A stretch of 64,000 nt of DNA from Pseudomonas veronii (GCF_001439695.1 NZ_JYLL01000001.1:124001-188000), one strand, 5' to 3'; shown: positions 40,801-52,076, numbered from the stretch's first letter. Notes: a model not told the origin generated them from the letters alone. Numbers and translations are program-made.

Positions 40801-41247
40801 GCGGGTCTGGGCGGCGATGGTCAGGCTGTTGGCGTCGGCCAGGTCTTTTTGCAGGTCGCCTTGCTGGGTGGTGCGCTGCACCAGCAGTTGTTCCAGTTGC
40901 GGCACCGGCAAGGTGGCGTAGCGCTGGGCCACCGGGACGACTTTGGTGGCCTTGAGCCGGGTCAGTTCGCGCTGGTTTTCGCTGGTCTGGCGCGGGGCGT
41001 CTTGCAACTGGCGCTTGAGATCGACCAGGCGCTGCTCGTAATCCTGCTTGTTGCCCAGGTGAGTCAGCGTCTGCTGCAGGATCGCCTGCAGCGCCTTCAT
41101 GTCGGCGTCGGGCAGCTTGCGGTCGGGCAGCTTGTCCAGGGTTTGCTGGATAGCGTCGGCGCTGGGCGGGTCGGCGGCGTATACGCTGCCGACACAAAGG
41201 GTCAGGCCCAGCAGGGCAGTGGCGAGAAAAGTGCGCAGGGTTGGCAT
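37864..41247 (-). CDS. mscK: Large mechanosensitive channel MscK
   Basis: An 1127-residue MscS-superfamily channel. A signal peptide (1-24, ending VYAAD), a long coiled-coil periplasmic region with Gln/Leu repeats (about 30-480), a block of about eight helices, and the MscS core near 900-1050 with the pore region LVAALSVGLGFGMQEIFANF. The C-terminus is Pro-rich. It opens under membrane tension and, in E. coli, in high external K+. ATG 41247 starts a good signal peptide; the frame is open to 41358. An antiporter gene lies 49 bases upstream. Confidence 0.9.
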   Translation of the reverse strand: MPTLRTFLATALLGLTLCVGSVYAADPPSADAIQQTLDKLPDRKLPDADMKALQAILQQTLTHLGNKQDYEQRLVDLKRQLQDAPRQTSENQRELTRLKATKVVPVAQRYATLPVPQLEQLLVQRTTQQGDLQKDLADANSLTIAAQTRPERAQTEISSSQTRIQQINATLKAGKDNGKTLSADQRNQLNAELASLNALIPLRRQELAGNSQLQDLGNSQHDLVVEKTARLEQEIQDLQTLINQKRLAQSQQTVTQQSIEAQKAGSSSLLATESAANLKLSDYLLKSTDRLNDLTQKNLQTKQQLDTVTQSDSALDEQINVLKGSLLLSKILYKQKQALPRLTVDRNLADDIANIRLYQFEVNQQRELISSPSTYVDNLLANQPPDEVTPQLRRTLLELAITRSDLLERLSRELSALLNESITLQLNQKQLLSTATTLRATLDEQMFWIPSNKPLDTEWLETVPDHLSKQVTSLPWASSVSELYDGLTQRPLLFLPLLLLIGALLWRRNALYARLKKVHMDIGHFKRDSQWHTPQAILVNILLAMPVALGLALCGYALQIDARGQNANLGAALLQIAQAWLVFYTAYRILAPGGVAELHFRWERPQVAFLQGWVRKLGLVVLALVAVVAIAEHQPAALADDVLGIGVVLTCYALMAWLLGRLLLHSTTHEKASLFRKTAGLLFTALPIALFIAVCFGYYYTALKLSDRLINTLYLLMFWLVIEATFARGLGVAARRLAYSRALAKRQAAKEAGEGEAVIEEPTLDIEQVNEQSMRLIRLALLGGFIAALYWVWSDLISVFSYLDNVTLYEYTSGTGANISMVPISIGDMLGALIIIGITFALARNLPGLLEVLVLSKLDLAQGSAYATTTLLSYVIAGVGFVATLSTLGVSWDKLQWLVAALSVGLGFGMQEIFANFISGIMILFERPVRIGDTITIGNLSGTVSKIRIRATTITDFDRKDIIVPNKTFITGQLINWSLTDTITRVTLKLGVDYGSDLDLVKALLLQAARENPRVLKEPEPHVYFLNFGESTLDHELRMHVRDLGDRNPVIDEVNRFINREFKNNHINISFRQMEVYLKNLHGQEYKLVPVEDEKRTIANPAETHDAPEPPPGKVVDAPEPPPSKLD

Positions 41248-41296
41248 AGAGACCGGTCGAGCAAGGTGAAGAATCGGGGCAGTATTGCCCCGCAGT

Positions 41297-43039
<1,743 letters not shown>

Positions 43040-43162
43040 AGGCAGTACTCCATGGGCAAAATAAGACGGACGCATTCTGACCATGCAGTCTGCGTGCCAG
43101 CGATTCTAACCTGTTGAATTGCCGCGCTGTCAAAAAGCTTTTAGCGGCGGGCGCCGATCTAA

Positions 43163-43268
43163 ATGTGGGAGGGGGCTTGCCCCCGATTGCGATTTGTCAG
43201 CTAGCTTATCTACAGCTGACCCACCGCTATCGGGGGCAAGTCGAATCGTCGCACCGCCCCTCCCACAT
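43163..43268. repeat. REPIN with a variant right arm
   Basis: The left arm (from 43163) is the same 25-base REP type as at 12112. The right arm is interrupted by 16 bases (43241-43256, TCGAATCGTCGCACCG) between GGGGGCAAG and CCCCTCCCACAT. The element lies between the antiporter start and the chemoreceptor stop. Confidence 0.85.
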
Positions 43269-43270
43269 TC

Positions 43271-44896
43271 TTAGAGGCGAAACCGCCCGACCATCCCGTT
43301 CAAGTCCACCGCCAGGCGCGACAACTCGCTGCTCGCAGCACTGGTCTGGCCGGCGCCGGTTGCCGATTGCACCGACAGATCACGAATGTTCACCAGGTTG
43401 CGGTCCACTTCCCGTGCCACCTGCGCCTGTTCCTCCGCCGCGCTGGCGATCACCAGGTTGCGTTCATTGATCTCGACAATCGCCGTGTTGATCGTATCCA
43501 GCGACATCCCCGCGCCTTTGGCGATGTTCAGCGTCGATTCCGCGCGCTCGGTGCTGTTGCGCATCGAATCCACGGCATGCTCGGTGCCGGCCTGGATACT
43601 GCCGATCATCCGTTCGATCTCGCTGGTCGACTGCTGGGTGCGATGCGCCAGCGCACGCACTTCGTCGGCCACTACGGCAAAGCCACGGCCGGCTTCCCCG
43701 GCGCGTGCGGCTTCAATCGCCGCGTTCAGGGCCAGCAGGTTGGTCTGGTCGGCGAGACCGCGAATCACGTCGAGCACCTTGCCGATGTCGCGCGACTCAT
43801 TGGCCAGGTCGCCGATCAGCGTCGCGGTGGCTTGCACGTCGCCGCTCATGCGCTCGATGGCGCTGACGGTTTCCTGCACCAGGTCGCGGCCGTCACCGGC
43901 GGAGGTGGTGGCGTTGCGCGAGGCCTCGGAGGTGCTCACCGCATTGCGCGCGACTTCCTCGACGGCGCTGGTCATCTCGTTGACCGCGGTGGCGGCCTGT
44001 TCGATTTCGTTGTTTTGTTGGGTCAGGCCACGGGCGCTTTCGTCGGTCACGGCGTTAAGCTCTTCGGCGGCAGAAGCCAACTGAGTGGCCGAGCCGGCGA
44101 TGCGTTGCAGGGTGTCGCGCAGCTTGTCCTGCATCTTGGCCATGGCAGCCAGCAGGCGGCCGGCTTCGTCGTGGCCATCGACCTTGATCGGGCGTGTCAG
44201 GTTGCCTTCGGCGATTTCTTCAGCCGCGTCCAGGGCCTGGGCGATCGGCAGGGTGATGCTGCGGGTCAGCAGCCAGGCGAACAACAGGGTCAGCGTCGTG
44301 GCGATGACCAGCAGCCCAACCACAAGGTCGAAGGCCAGGTTGTATTGGTCTTTGGCCTGCTGATTGGTGGTCAGGGCCATCTTGTTGTTGATGTCCGCCA
44401 GGCGCGCCAGCACGGCGTTGGTCTGCTCGGCGTTGCTCAGCAACTCGCTGTTGAGCAACTCGCGCAGCTCGTCGACCTGATTGGCCCGCGACATGCTCTT
44501 CATGCGCTCTTCGATCTGATGGTACTGGGCTAGCAGGCGCACGTATTCGTCGTAGGCCGCGCGTTCTTCGCTGCTGTCGATGAGTTTTTCGTAGATGCCC
44601 TGGGCGGTCCGAATCTGCTGGTTGCGCTGTTCGATGGTTTCCAGGGTTTTTTGCTGCACGTCTGGCCCGCGGTTGGTCAGCAATCGGTATGACAGCACCC
44701 GCAGGCGCAATGTCAGCTGGGTGAACTCATCGAGGGCGCGAATACTCGGCACGCTGGACAGCGTGATGTCTTCTGCCGCCGCGCGGATTTTGCTCATTTG
44801 GTTCAGGGCGAACACACCGAGAAACAACATGAGTGCACCAATCAACGCGAAGCCTAGGAACGCGCGCGGCGCGATATTCATATTACGAAGAGACAT
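43271..44896 (-). CDS. Methyl-accepting chemotaxis protein
   Basis: A 541-residue chemoreceptor: helix at about 10-30, a periplasmic four-helix-bundle ligand domain (about 32-185), second helix at about 192-212, HAMP domain ([20 protein letters not shown]), and a signalling domain with the hairpin tip [20 protein letters not shown]. No pentapeptide tether for CheR is seen at the C-terminus. ATG 44896 is preceded by CAGGA; an upstream ATG at 44926 would add 10 residues. The ligand is unknown. Confidence 0.9.
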   Translation of the reverse strand: MSLRNMNIAPRAFLGFALIGALMLFLGVFALNQMSKIRAAAEDITLSSVPSIRALDEFTQLTLRLRVLSYRLLTNRGPDVQQKTLETIEQRNQQIRTAQGIYEKLIDSSEERAAYDEYVRLLAQYHQIEERMKSMSRANQVDELRELLNSELLSNAEQTNAVLARLADINNKMALTTNQQAKDQYNLAFDLVVGLLVIATTLTLLFAWLLTRSITLPIAQALDAAEEIAEGNLTRPIKVDGHDEAGRLLAAMAKMQDKLRDTLQRIAGSATQLASAAEELNAVTDESARGLTQQNNEIEQAATAVNEMTSAVEEVARNAVSTSEASRNATTSAGDGRDLVQETVSAIERMSGDVQATATLIGDLANESRDIGKVLDVIRGLADQTNLLALNAAIEAARAGEAGRGFAVVADEVRALAHRTQQSTSEIERMIGSIQAGTEHAVDSMRNSTERAESTLNIAKGAGMSLDTINTAIVEINERNLVIASAAEEQAQVAREVDRNLVNIRDLSVQSATGAGQTSAASSELSRLAVDLNGMVGRFRL

Positions 44897-45172
44897 GCGG
44901 GAGTCCTGGGAAGAAGCGCGATCCATGCGGCTATGAGACAGGGTGAGTATTACCTATCGGCAGTACGACTAAAGTCTAAAGTGGCGTGTGTTTTTATCGC
45001 ATCTGACGAGGGGCCGGGCCGATTCAGGAACCAGATGGGGGAAATGCAGTCACTAAGGCTCGAAAGTGCGGCCCGGCCCTTAACAATCGGGCTGCGCGCC
45101 GGGGATAACCCTGGCATCCGAGGTGAATTTTCTTTATCGTCACCGCCCTTTTAAAAAGCCCAGGAAATCAAA

Positions 45173-45403
45173 ATGTTAGAAGCATCCCTCAGCCAGCTGG
45201 AACAACTGGTCAGCGACCTGGTACAGCAGAATCAAGACCTGTTGGGCACCAATGAATCCCTCAAGGCGCAATTGGCCCGCGCCAAGGATGAGAACGACAG
45301 CCTGCAATTGAACCTGATGGAACAGGAAGAAAAGAACGGCGCCACCGCTGCGCGTATCCAGGCGTTGGTTGAGCGTGTGAGCGCAGGGCCTGTCAGCGCA
45401 TGA
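45173..45403 (+). CDS. ZapB-like coiled-coil protein (TIGR02449 type)
   Basis: A 76-residue, almost entirely coiled-coil protein (LSQLEQLVSDLVQQNQDLLG and on). The same small family sits directly ahead of zapA in pseudomonads. It may aid Z-ring assembly with the next gene. A good AGGA lies ahead of ATG 45173, and its stop overlaps the zapA start (ATGA). Confidence 0.8.
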   Translation: MLEASLSQLEQLVSDLVQQNQDLLGTNESLKAQLARAKDENDSLQLNLMEQEEKNGATAARIQALVERVSAGPVSA

Positions 45404-45693
45404 ACGAAGGGATAAAGGTCGTTTCGATTCTCGGAGAGGATTACTCGATCAAGGCTCCGGCCGGGGAAGATCAAACCCTGATGCACGCCGTGACCCTGCT
45501 CAAGGCCTCCCTGGCCACCACCAAGAAAAAGTACCCGACCCTGATCGGTGACAAGCTATTGGTACTGGCCGCGCTGAACCTGTGCGCCGAGCAGATCGAA
45601 ATGCAACAGCGTCACCAGCAGGAACTCGACCGTTACCAAGAGCAAGTCAGCGCCACGGTCGAGGTGATTTCCAAGGCTATCGGACAGCCTTAG
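45400..45693 (+). CDS. ZapA-family cell division protein (divergent paralogue)
   Basis: A 97-residue ZapA-like protein: VVSILGEDYSIKAPAGEDQT, then a conserved LLVLAALNLCAEQIEMQQ and a C-terminal coiled coil. ZapA tetramers cross-link FtsZ filaments. It differs from the standard pseudomonad ZapA, which is followed by 6S RNA and a 5-formyltetrahydrofolate cyclo-ligase gene; neither is here. Its stop overlaps that of the convergent acyl-CoA dehydrogenase. Confidence 0.8.
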   Translation: MNEGIKVVSILGEDYSIKAPAGEDQTLMHAVTLLKASLATTKKKYPTLIGDKLLVLAALNLCAEQIEMQQRHQQELDRYQEQVSATVEVISKAIGQP

Positions 45694-47492
45694 AACCACT
45701 CATCCTGCATGCCGAGGCACGTATCGTCGCGGGCCTCCAGTATTGCCAGTTCATGATGGCAGCCCGGTACTTCCCAGGTCAGGAAGTAGCGGGCCGCCTG
45801 GAGCTTGCCTTTATAGAACGCGGTGTCCGCCGCATTGCCCTTGGCCAGGCCTTCTTCGGCGCGAATCGCCTGCTCCAGCCAGCGCCAGCCAATCACCGTG
45901 TGCCCGAATACCTTCAGGTACAGCGCCGAATTCGCCAGGCTGCTGTTGACCTTGCCTTGGGCGAGATCCGTCAGCAGGCCGATCGTCACGCTTTGCAGGC
46001 GCGCCACCAACTGTTCCAGCGGTTCTCTCATGGCCTTCAGCGATGGATATTGCTGCGCCCGCGCGCCTGTTTCGGCGATCAACCGAATCAGTTGCTTCAG
46101 GCCCGCGCCGCCGTTCTGCGCGAGCTTGCGCCCCAGCAGGTCGAGGGACTGGATACCGTGGGTGCCTTCATGGATCGGGTTGAGGCGGTTGTCGCGGTAA
46201 TACTGTTCCACCGGGTATTCGCGGGTGTAGCCGTGGCCGCCGAGGATCTGGATCGCCAGCTCGTTGGCCTTGAGGCAGAACTCCGAGGGCCAGGATTTGA
46301 CGATTGGCGTCAGCAGGTCGAGCAGTTCGTGAGCGTGCTTGCGTTCGACGTCGGTTGCCAGGGTGGTGGTGTCGTCGAACAGGCGCGCGGCAAACAGGCC
46401 GAGGTCGAAGGCGCCTTCGACGTAGGCTTTCTGGGTCAGCAACATGCGCTTGATATCGGCGTGCTGGATGATCGACACCGGCGCGGTACTCGGGTCTTTG
46501 CTGTCCGGCAGGCGGCCTTGCGGGCGTTCGCGGGCGTATTCCAGGGAATACAGGTAGCCGGCGTAACCGAGCATCACCGCGCCCATGCCGACGCCGATGC
46601 GCGCTTCGTTCATCATCTGGAACATGCAGCTCAGGCCCTGGTGCGGTTTGCCCACCAGATAGCCGACACAGTGCCCGTTATCGCCGAAATTCAGCGCCGT
46701 GGACGTGGTGCCACGCCAACCCATCTTGTGAAACAGCCCGGCCAGCAACACATCGTTGCGCGCACCCAGGCTGCCATCGTCGTTGACCAGGAATTTGGGC
46801 ACGATAAACAGCGAAATGCCCTTCACCCCGGCCGGCGCGTCCGGCAGTTTGGCCAGCACCATATGCACGATGTTTTCCGACAGCGGGTGGTCGCCGCCGG
46901 AGATAAAGATCTTGTTGCCCTTGAGCCGATAGCTGCCGTCCGCCGCAGGCTCTGCGCGGGTACGAATGTCCGACAGCGACGAGCCGGCATGCGGCTCGGT
47001 CAGGGCCATGGTGCCGAAGAAGCGCCCCTCGATCATCGGCTGCAGGAAGCGTTGCTTCTGCTCCTCGGTGCCGAAACTTTCGATCAGGTTGGCGGCGCCC
47101 ATGGTCAGGAACGGGTAGGACGTTGACGCCGCGTTGGCCGCCTGGAAGTGCGCGAAGCAGGCCTGGGACAGCAATGTCGGCAACTGCATGCCGCCGGCTT
47201 CGAAACTGCGCGCGGCATTGAGGAAGCCGGCTTCCAGGAAGGCGTCCACGGCCGGTTTGACTTCCGGGATCAGGATGGCCTTGCCGTCCTCGTAGCGCGG
47301 TTCGTTTTCGTCGTTTTTGCGGTTATGCGGTGCGAAGTACTTTTCGGCAATGGTGCGGGCGGTACTGATGGCCGCGTCGAAGGTTTCGCGATTATGTTCG
47401 GCAAACCGCTCGCGCTGGGTCAGGCCCTCGGCATCGAGGACTTCGTACAGCTCGAAAGCCAGATTGCGGGAACTGAGGAGCGTCTCGGACAT
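45690..47492 (-). CDS. Acyl-CoA dehydrogenase with C-terminal extension
   Basis: A 600-residue FAD enzyme of beta-oxidation. The FAD/substrate segments [15 protein letters not shown] and [10 protein letters not shown], the catalytic region [19 protein letters not shown] with the following acid in [13 protein letters not shown], and a C-terminal domain (about 470-600) of the long acyl-CoA dehydrogenases are present. It starts [20 protein letters not shown]. It is convergent with the ZapA-like gene, sharing three bases at the stops. The acyl chain length cannot be told. Confidence 0.9.
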   Translation of the reverse strand: MSETLLSSRNLAFELYEVLDAEGLTQRERFAEHNRETFDAAISTARTIAEKYFAPHNRKNDENEPRYEDGKAILIPEVKPAVDAFLEAGFLNAARSFEAGGMQLPTLLSQACFAHFQAANAASTSYPFLTMGAANLIESFGTEEQKQRFLQPMIEGRFFGTMALTEPHAGSSLSDIRTRAEPAADGSYRLKGNKIFISGGDHPLSENIVHMVLAKLPDAPAGVKGISLFIVPKFLVNDDGSLGARNDVLLAGLFHKMGWRGTTSTALNFGDNGHCVGYLVGKPHQGLSCMFQMMNEARIGVGMGAVMLGYAGYLYSLEYARERPQGRLPDSKDPSTAPVSIIQHADIKRMLLTQKAYVEGAFDLGLFAARLFDDTTTLATDVERKHAHELLDLLTPIVKSWPSEFCLKANELAIQILGGHGYTREYPVEQYYRDNRLNPIHEGTHGIQSLDLLGRKLAQNGGAGLKQLIRLIAETGARAQQYPSLKAMREPLEQLVARLQSVTIGLLTDLAQGKVNSSLANSALYLKVFGHTVIGWRWLEQAIRAEEGLAKGNAADTAFYKGKLQAARYFLTWEVPGCHHELAILEARDDTCLGMQDEWF

Positions 47493-47608
47493 GGCGGCTT
47501 ACCTGTGTGGGAAGGAGCCTGAGTCTAAGTGCGCGAATAAAGGCTGGATAGCAAGATTGATCTGGGTGATGGAGGGGCAGAACGCGGACGAGGAATTGAA
47601 ATACAGCC

Positions 47609-47645
47609 AAAATGTGGGAGGGGGCTTGCCCCTCCCACATTTTTT
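47609..47645. terminator. Collapsed REP palindrome acting as terminator
   Basis: AATGTGGGAGGGG and CCCCTCCCACATT meet around a CTTG-type loop, with A-runs and T-runs outside, making a near-perfect bidirectional hairpin. It lies 16 bases after the putA stop and also faces the acyl-CoA dehydrogenase start region. It is one REP arm folded directly on the inverse arm without a spacer. Confidence 0.75.
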
Positions 47646-47660
47646 ACCGCGTTCCGGCAG

Positions 47661-50600
47661 TTAGCCGATGGTCATCAGGCTGGCGTTACCGCCCGCCGCT
47701 GCGGTGTTGACGCTCAGCGCACGCTCGATCACCAGACGCTCCAGGGCAATTGCCGTCTCGCCTTGGGACAAACCATGTACCCCGACAATCGCCCCGCCAC
47801 GCTGGGCCACTTGCTGGCAAACCGCGCGCAGTTGATCGGAATCGCCGTGGTGCAGGACTGCGTCAAACAGCACATCGTCCTTGGTCCAGTCGGCCACGCG
47901 CTTGATCTTCGCCTGAATCTCTTTCGGCAGGCGTGGGAACAAGGCTTTGGTCAGCTCGGTTTCCGGCCATACCGCCGAACCGCCGACGGCCAATACCGCC
48001 GCCAGTTGGGTCAGCAGGTCACCTTCTACTTCTGCCAGGCACAGTACGTGCTCGCGGGGCAGGATGGCGTAGCTGTTGCGCTCGCCGGTCGGGCCGGCCA
48101 ACAGGCGGGTGATACCGCTTTGCGATTGCGTGGCGAACCGGCTGCACAGGGCGCTCAGGTCGCTGAGCGTGTGGCTGTCGGCCCAGGCTTTCAAGGCGGT
48201 CAGCGGTTGGCTCATGGCGTCGCGCAGGCGCACGTCCGGTGCGGACAATGCATCGCCGCGAACGAAGGACTGCTCGATCGCATCGGTAGGACGCGTCGAC
48301 AGCAGGCGGTACAGGTACAGCGGACCACCGGCTTTCGGGCCGGTGCCCGACAAACCTTCGCCGCCAAACGGCTGCACGCCGACCACCGCCCCGACAATGT
48401 TGCGGTTGACGTAGACGTTGCCGGCATGAACGTTGTCGATCACCTTGGCGATGGTCTCGTCGATGCGCGTGTGTACGCCCAGGGTCAGGCCGTAGCCGGA
48501 AGCGTTGATCTGGCCGATCAACTGGTCGATCTCCTTGCGCTTGTAGCGCACCACGTGCAGCACCGGGCCGAAGATCTCCCGTTGCAGCTCGTCGAAGCTT
48601 TCCAGCTCGATCAGGGTGGGCATCACGAAGGTGCCGCGCTTGATCTCTTCGCCGTCGGCGATCGCCACTTGGTACACCGCGCGGCCTTTGTCGCGCATGG
48701 CCTGGATGTGTTTCTCGATGCCGGCCTTGGCTTCGGCGTCGATCACCGGGCCGATATCCACCGACAGGCGCTCCGGGTTGCCCAAACGGCATTCAGCCAT
48801 GGCGCCCTTGAGCATTTCGATGACGCGGTCTGCAGAATCTTCCTGCAGGCACAGTACACGCAGGGCCGAGCAACGCTGGCCGGCGCTGTCGAAGGCCGAC
48901 GACACCACGTCGATGACCACTTGTTCGGTCAGGGCCGAAGAGTCGACGATCATTGCGTTCTGGCCACCGGTTTCGGCGATCAGCGGGATCGGTCGGCCCT
49001 GGGCATCCAGGCGTCCGGCGACATTGCGTTGCAGCAGGCGCGCGACTTCGGTGGAGCCGGTGAACATCACGCCTTTGACGCGATCATCGCCGACCAGGCG
49101 CGCACCAACGGTTTCGCCCTGGCCCGGCAGCAGTTGCAGCACGCCTTCCGGAATACCGGCTTCGAGCAGGATACGTACCGCTTGTGCGGCCACCAGCGGG
49201 GTTTGCTCGGCAGGCTTGGCCAATACCGGGTTGCCGGCGGCCAGTGCGGCGGCGACTTGCCCACTGAAAATCGCCAGCGGGAAGTTCCACGGGCTGATGC
49301 AGACCACCGGGCCCAATGGGCGGTGGGCGTCGTTGGTGAAATCGTGACGCGCCTGCACCGCGTAGTAACGCAGGAAGTCCACAGCTTCGCGCACTTCGGC
49401 GATGGCGTTGGCGAAGGTCTTGCCGGCTTCGCGGGCCAGCAGGCCCATCAGCGGCTGGATCTCGCCTTCCATCAGGTCGGCGGCGCGTTCAAGGATCGCG
49501 GCGCGCTCGGCGGGCGGGGTCGCCTGCCAGATCGGGCCGGCGTTGATGGCGCACTGGATCGCGTTGTCGACGTCATCGACGGTCGCTTCCTGTACGTGGC
49601 CGACCACATCACGCAGGTCGGACGGGTTCAGCACCGGCGTCGCAGCTTCATTACTGGCGGCGCAACCCAACATCGGCGCGGCTTTCCAGTGATTGTGCGC
49701 GGTGGCCAGCAGGGCGCAGGACAACGACGCCAAACGGTGTTCGTTGGCCAGGTCGATACCGGCCGAGTTGGCGCGGTCGCTGCCGTACAGATCGCGTGGC
49801 AATGGAATGCGCGGGTGCGGCAGGCCGAAGCCGCCTTCCAGCGTCGCCATTTGCTCGATGCTGGCCACTGGATCGGCCACCAGCTCCTGGATCGAGATGG
49901 ACTGGTCGGCGATACGGTTGACGAACGAGGTGTTGGCGCCGTTTTCCAACAGGCGACGTACCAGGTAGGCCAGCAGGGTTTCGTGGGTGCCGACCGGGGC
50001 GTACACGCGGCACGGACGGTTCAGCTTGCCCTCGGCCACTTTGCCGACGACCTGTTCGTAGAGCGGTTCGCCCATGCCGTGCAGGCATTGGAACTCGTAC
50101 TGGCCGGGGTAATAGTTCTGACCGGCGATATGGTAGATAGCCGACAGGGTGTGGGCGTTATGCGTGGCGAACTGCGGGTAGATGACTTCCGGCACCGACA
50201 GCAGTTTGCGTGCGCAGGCGATGTAGGACACGTCGGTGTACACCTTGCGGGTATAGACCGGGTAGCCTTCCAGGCCTTCAACTTGGGCGCGCTTGATTTC
50301 GCTGTCCCAGTACGCGCCTTTTACCAGGCGGATCATCAGGCGGTGGCGGCTGCGGCGCGCCAGGTCGATGACGTAGTCGGTCACATACGGGCAGCGCTTC
50401 TGGTAGGCCTGGATCACGAAACCGATGCCGTTCCAGCCGCTCAGTTGCGGCTCGAAGCACAGGCGTTCGAGCAGATCCAGGGACAGTTCCAGGCGGTCGG
50501 CTTCTTCGGCATCGATGTTCAGGCCGATGTCGTATTGCTTGGCCAGCAGGGTCAGGGACAGCAAGCGCGGGTACAGCTCGTCCATCACCCGTTCGTACTG

Positions 50601-51614
50601 GGCACGGCTGTAACGTGGGTGCAGGGCCGACAGCTTGATGGAAATGCCCGGGCCTTCATAAATCCCACGGCCGTTCGAGGCTTTGCCGATGGAATGAATG
50701 GCTTGTTCGTAAGAGGCGAGGTACTTCTGTGCATCGTGTTCGGTGAGTGCGGCTTCACCGAGCATGTCGTAGGAATAGCGGAAACCCTTGGCTTCGAACT
50801 TGCTCGCATTGGCCAGGGCTTCGGCGATGGTTTCGCCGGTGACGAACTGCTCGCCCATCAGGCGCATGGCCATGTCGACGCCCTTGCGGATCATCGGCTC
50901 GCCGCTCTTGCCGATGATGCGGCTCAGGGATGAGGTCAGGCCTGCTTCGTTGTGGGTGGCGACCAGTTTGCCGGTCAGCAGCAGGCCCCAGGTGGCCGCG
51001 TTGACGAACAGCGACGGGCTGTTGCCCAGGTGCGGTTGCCAGTTACCGGTGCTGATCTTGTCGCGGATCAGTGCGTCGCGGGTGCCTTTGTCGGGGATGC
51101 GCAGCAGCGCTTCGGCCAGGCACATCAGTGCCACGCCTTCCTGGGACGACAGGGAGAATTCCTGCAGCAAACCCTGGACGATGCCGGCACGGCCGCCGGC
51201 GCTCTTCTGATTGCGCAGTTTTTCTGCAATCGACGCGGCCAGCTTATTCGTGGCTTCGGCCATCTGGGCCGGCAGGCGAGCCTGTTCGATCAGCATCGGC
51301 ACCACTTCCGGCTCCGGGCGGCGGTAAGCGGCGGTGATCGAGGCGCGCAGTACGGATTGCGGCAGGATGCTCTCGGCGAACTCGAGGAAGCACTGATGGG
51401 CGTGGTCGGCCTGGACCTCGCCGGCGTCATCGGCCTCCTTGCTGCTCAAGCCATTGAGCTCGGTCAGGGTTGCACCACCCTCGAGTTTCTCCAGGTAATT
51501 GAAAATCGCCTGCTTGATCAGCCAGTGCGGCGTGCGATCAATGGAGGTCGCGGCCGCCTTCAGGCGCTCGCGGGTCGGGTCGTCGAGTTTGACCCCAAGG
51601 GTGGTTGTAGCCAT
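47661..51614 (-). CDS. putA: Trifunctional proline dehydrogenase/P5C dehydrogenase PutA
   Basis: A 1317-residue enzyme that oxidises proline to glutamate and represses its own genes. Residues 1-50 are a ribbon-helix-helix DNA-binding domain (TTTLGVKLDDPTRERLKAAA). The proline dehydrogenase barrel follows (LSALHPRYSRAQYERVMDEL, RLVKGAYWDSEIKRAQ), then the aldehyde dehydrogenase domain with VAETGGQNAM-like LIAETGGQNAMIVD and the catalytic Cys in SAGQRCSALR, and a C-terminal domain. ATG 51614 is standard. It is divergent from putP with PutA-type motifs between them. Confidence 0.96.
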   Translation of the reverse strand: MATTTLGVKLDDPTRERLKAAATSIDRTPHWLIKQAIFNYLEKLEGGATLTELNGLSSKEADDAGEVQADHAHQCFLEFAESILPQSVLRASITAAYRRPEPEVVPMLIEQARLPAQMAEATNKLAASIAEKLRNQKSAGGRAGIVQGLLQEFSLSSQEGVALMCLAEALLRIPDKGTRDALIRDKISTGNWQPHLGNSPSLFVNAATWGLLLTGKLVATHNEAGLTSSLSRIIGKSGEPMIRKGVDMAMRLMGEQFVTGETIAEALANASKFEAKGFRYSYDMLGEAALTEHDAQKYLASYEQAIHSIGKASNGRGIYEGPGISIKLSALHPRYSRAQYERVMDELYPRLLSLTLLAKQYDIGLNIDAEEADRLELSLDLLERLCFEPQLSGWNGIGFVIQAYQKRCPYVTDYVIDLARRSRHRLMIRLVKGAYWDSEIKRAQVEGLEGYPVYTRKVYTDVSYIACARKLLSVPEVIYPQFATHNAHTLSAIYHIAGQNYYPGQYEFQCLHGMGEPLYEQVVGKVAEGKLNRPCRVYAPVGTHETLLAYLVRRLLENGANTSFVNRIADQSISIQELVADPVASIEQMATLEGGFGLPHPRIPLPRDLYGSDRANSAGIDLANEHRLASLSCALLATAHNHWKAAPMLGCAASNEAATPVLNPSDLRDVVGHVQEATVDDVDNAIQCAINAGPIWQATPPAERAAILERAADLMEGEIQPLMGLLAREAGKTFANAIAEVREAVDFLRYYAVQARHDFTNDAHRPLGPVVCISPWNFPLAIFSGQVAAALAAGNPVLAKPAEQTPLVAAQAVRILLEAGIPEGVLQLLPGQGETVGARLVGDDRVKGVMFTGSTEVARLLQRNVAGRLDAQGRPIPLIAETGGQNAMIVDSSALTEQVVIDVVSSAFDSAGQRCSALRVLCLQEDSADRVIEMLKGAMAECRLGNPERLSVDIGPVIDAEAKAGIEKHIQAMRDKGRAVYQVAIADGEEIKRGTFVMPTLIELESFDELQREIFGPVLHVVRYKRKEIDQLIGQINASGYGLTLGVHTRIDETIAKVIDNVHAGNVYVNRNIVGAVVGVQPFGGEGLSGTGPKAGGPLYLYRLLSTRPTDAIEQSFVRGDALSAPDVRLRDAMSQPLTALKAWADSHTLSDLSALCSRFATQSQSGITRLLAGPTGERNSYAILPREHVLCLAEVEGDLLTQLAAVLAVGGSAVWPETELTKALFPRLPKEIQAKIKRVADWTKDDVLFDAVLHHGDSDQLRAVCQQVAQRGGAIVGVHGLSQGETAIALERLVIERALSVNTAAAGGNASLMTIG

Positions 51615-52076
51615 TTTCTTATCCTCATGGGTGCCACTACCGAGTGGCATCAGCTGGCGGCAAGATTAGCTTCGGTCTGGAAGAGGTGCAACCGGGTGCA
51701 ACCCTTTTTATGCATGAATTTTTCGCCGTTCCATCGGGAAAAAACCGACACTCGACCGAATCCGCTGCACTTTGGTGCATTTGCTTCTGAGATCGGCTGT
51801 TCTTGCTCCGAAAAGGAGCAAAAACGCGGTGTTTTCTGTAAAACACATCGAGGTGCAACTTATTCGCGAGAAACTGGTTGCACCTTATTTGCTTTGTTGA
51901 ATAGCATTCGCGGCCAAGGTGCAACCACCCGTATGGTGTGGTTCATCGGCTGACGGCTTTCCTGGGGAAACGTCAGTCATAAATGCGCGCGATGCAGCTA
52001 CGTTTACTCACTGGATCAGTGGGTGGCCGTCTGACAGACCGCCGCTACATAAAAACAAAGCCAGGGCGTCACTTCT
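51615..52076. promoter_or_regulatory. put control region with repeated PutA-type sites
   Basis: This 462-base AT-rich gap between putA and putP carries GGTGCAACC at 51685-51693, 51695-51703 and 51918-51926, its reverse GGTTGCACC at 51876-51884, and near copies at 51852 and 51774. E. coli PutA recognises GTTGCA, contained in each copy. The pairs near putA and near 51850-51926 could hold both divergent promoters. No gene is seen here. Confidence 0.75.

Noticed and set aside
44933..45154. A 73-codon plus-strand frame ahead of the ZapB-like gene
   Set aside because: No ribosome site, no domain and composition like non-coding sequence; the region fits a promoter gap.
45694..45760. 6S RNA expected after zapA in pseudomonads
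   Set aside because: The sequence after the ZapA-like stop is the convergent acyl-CoA dehydrogenase coding region, so no 6S RNA can be there.
47763..50933. A 1056-codon open frame on the plus strand opposite putA
   Set aside because: Antisense shadow of putA with the same GC-driven composition and no ribosome site or recognisable domain.
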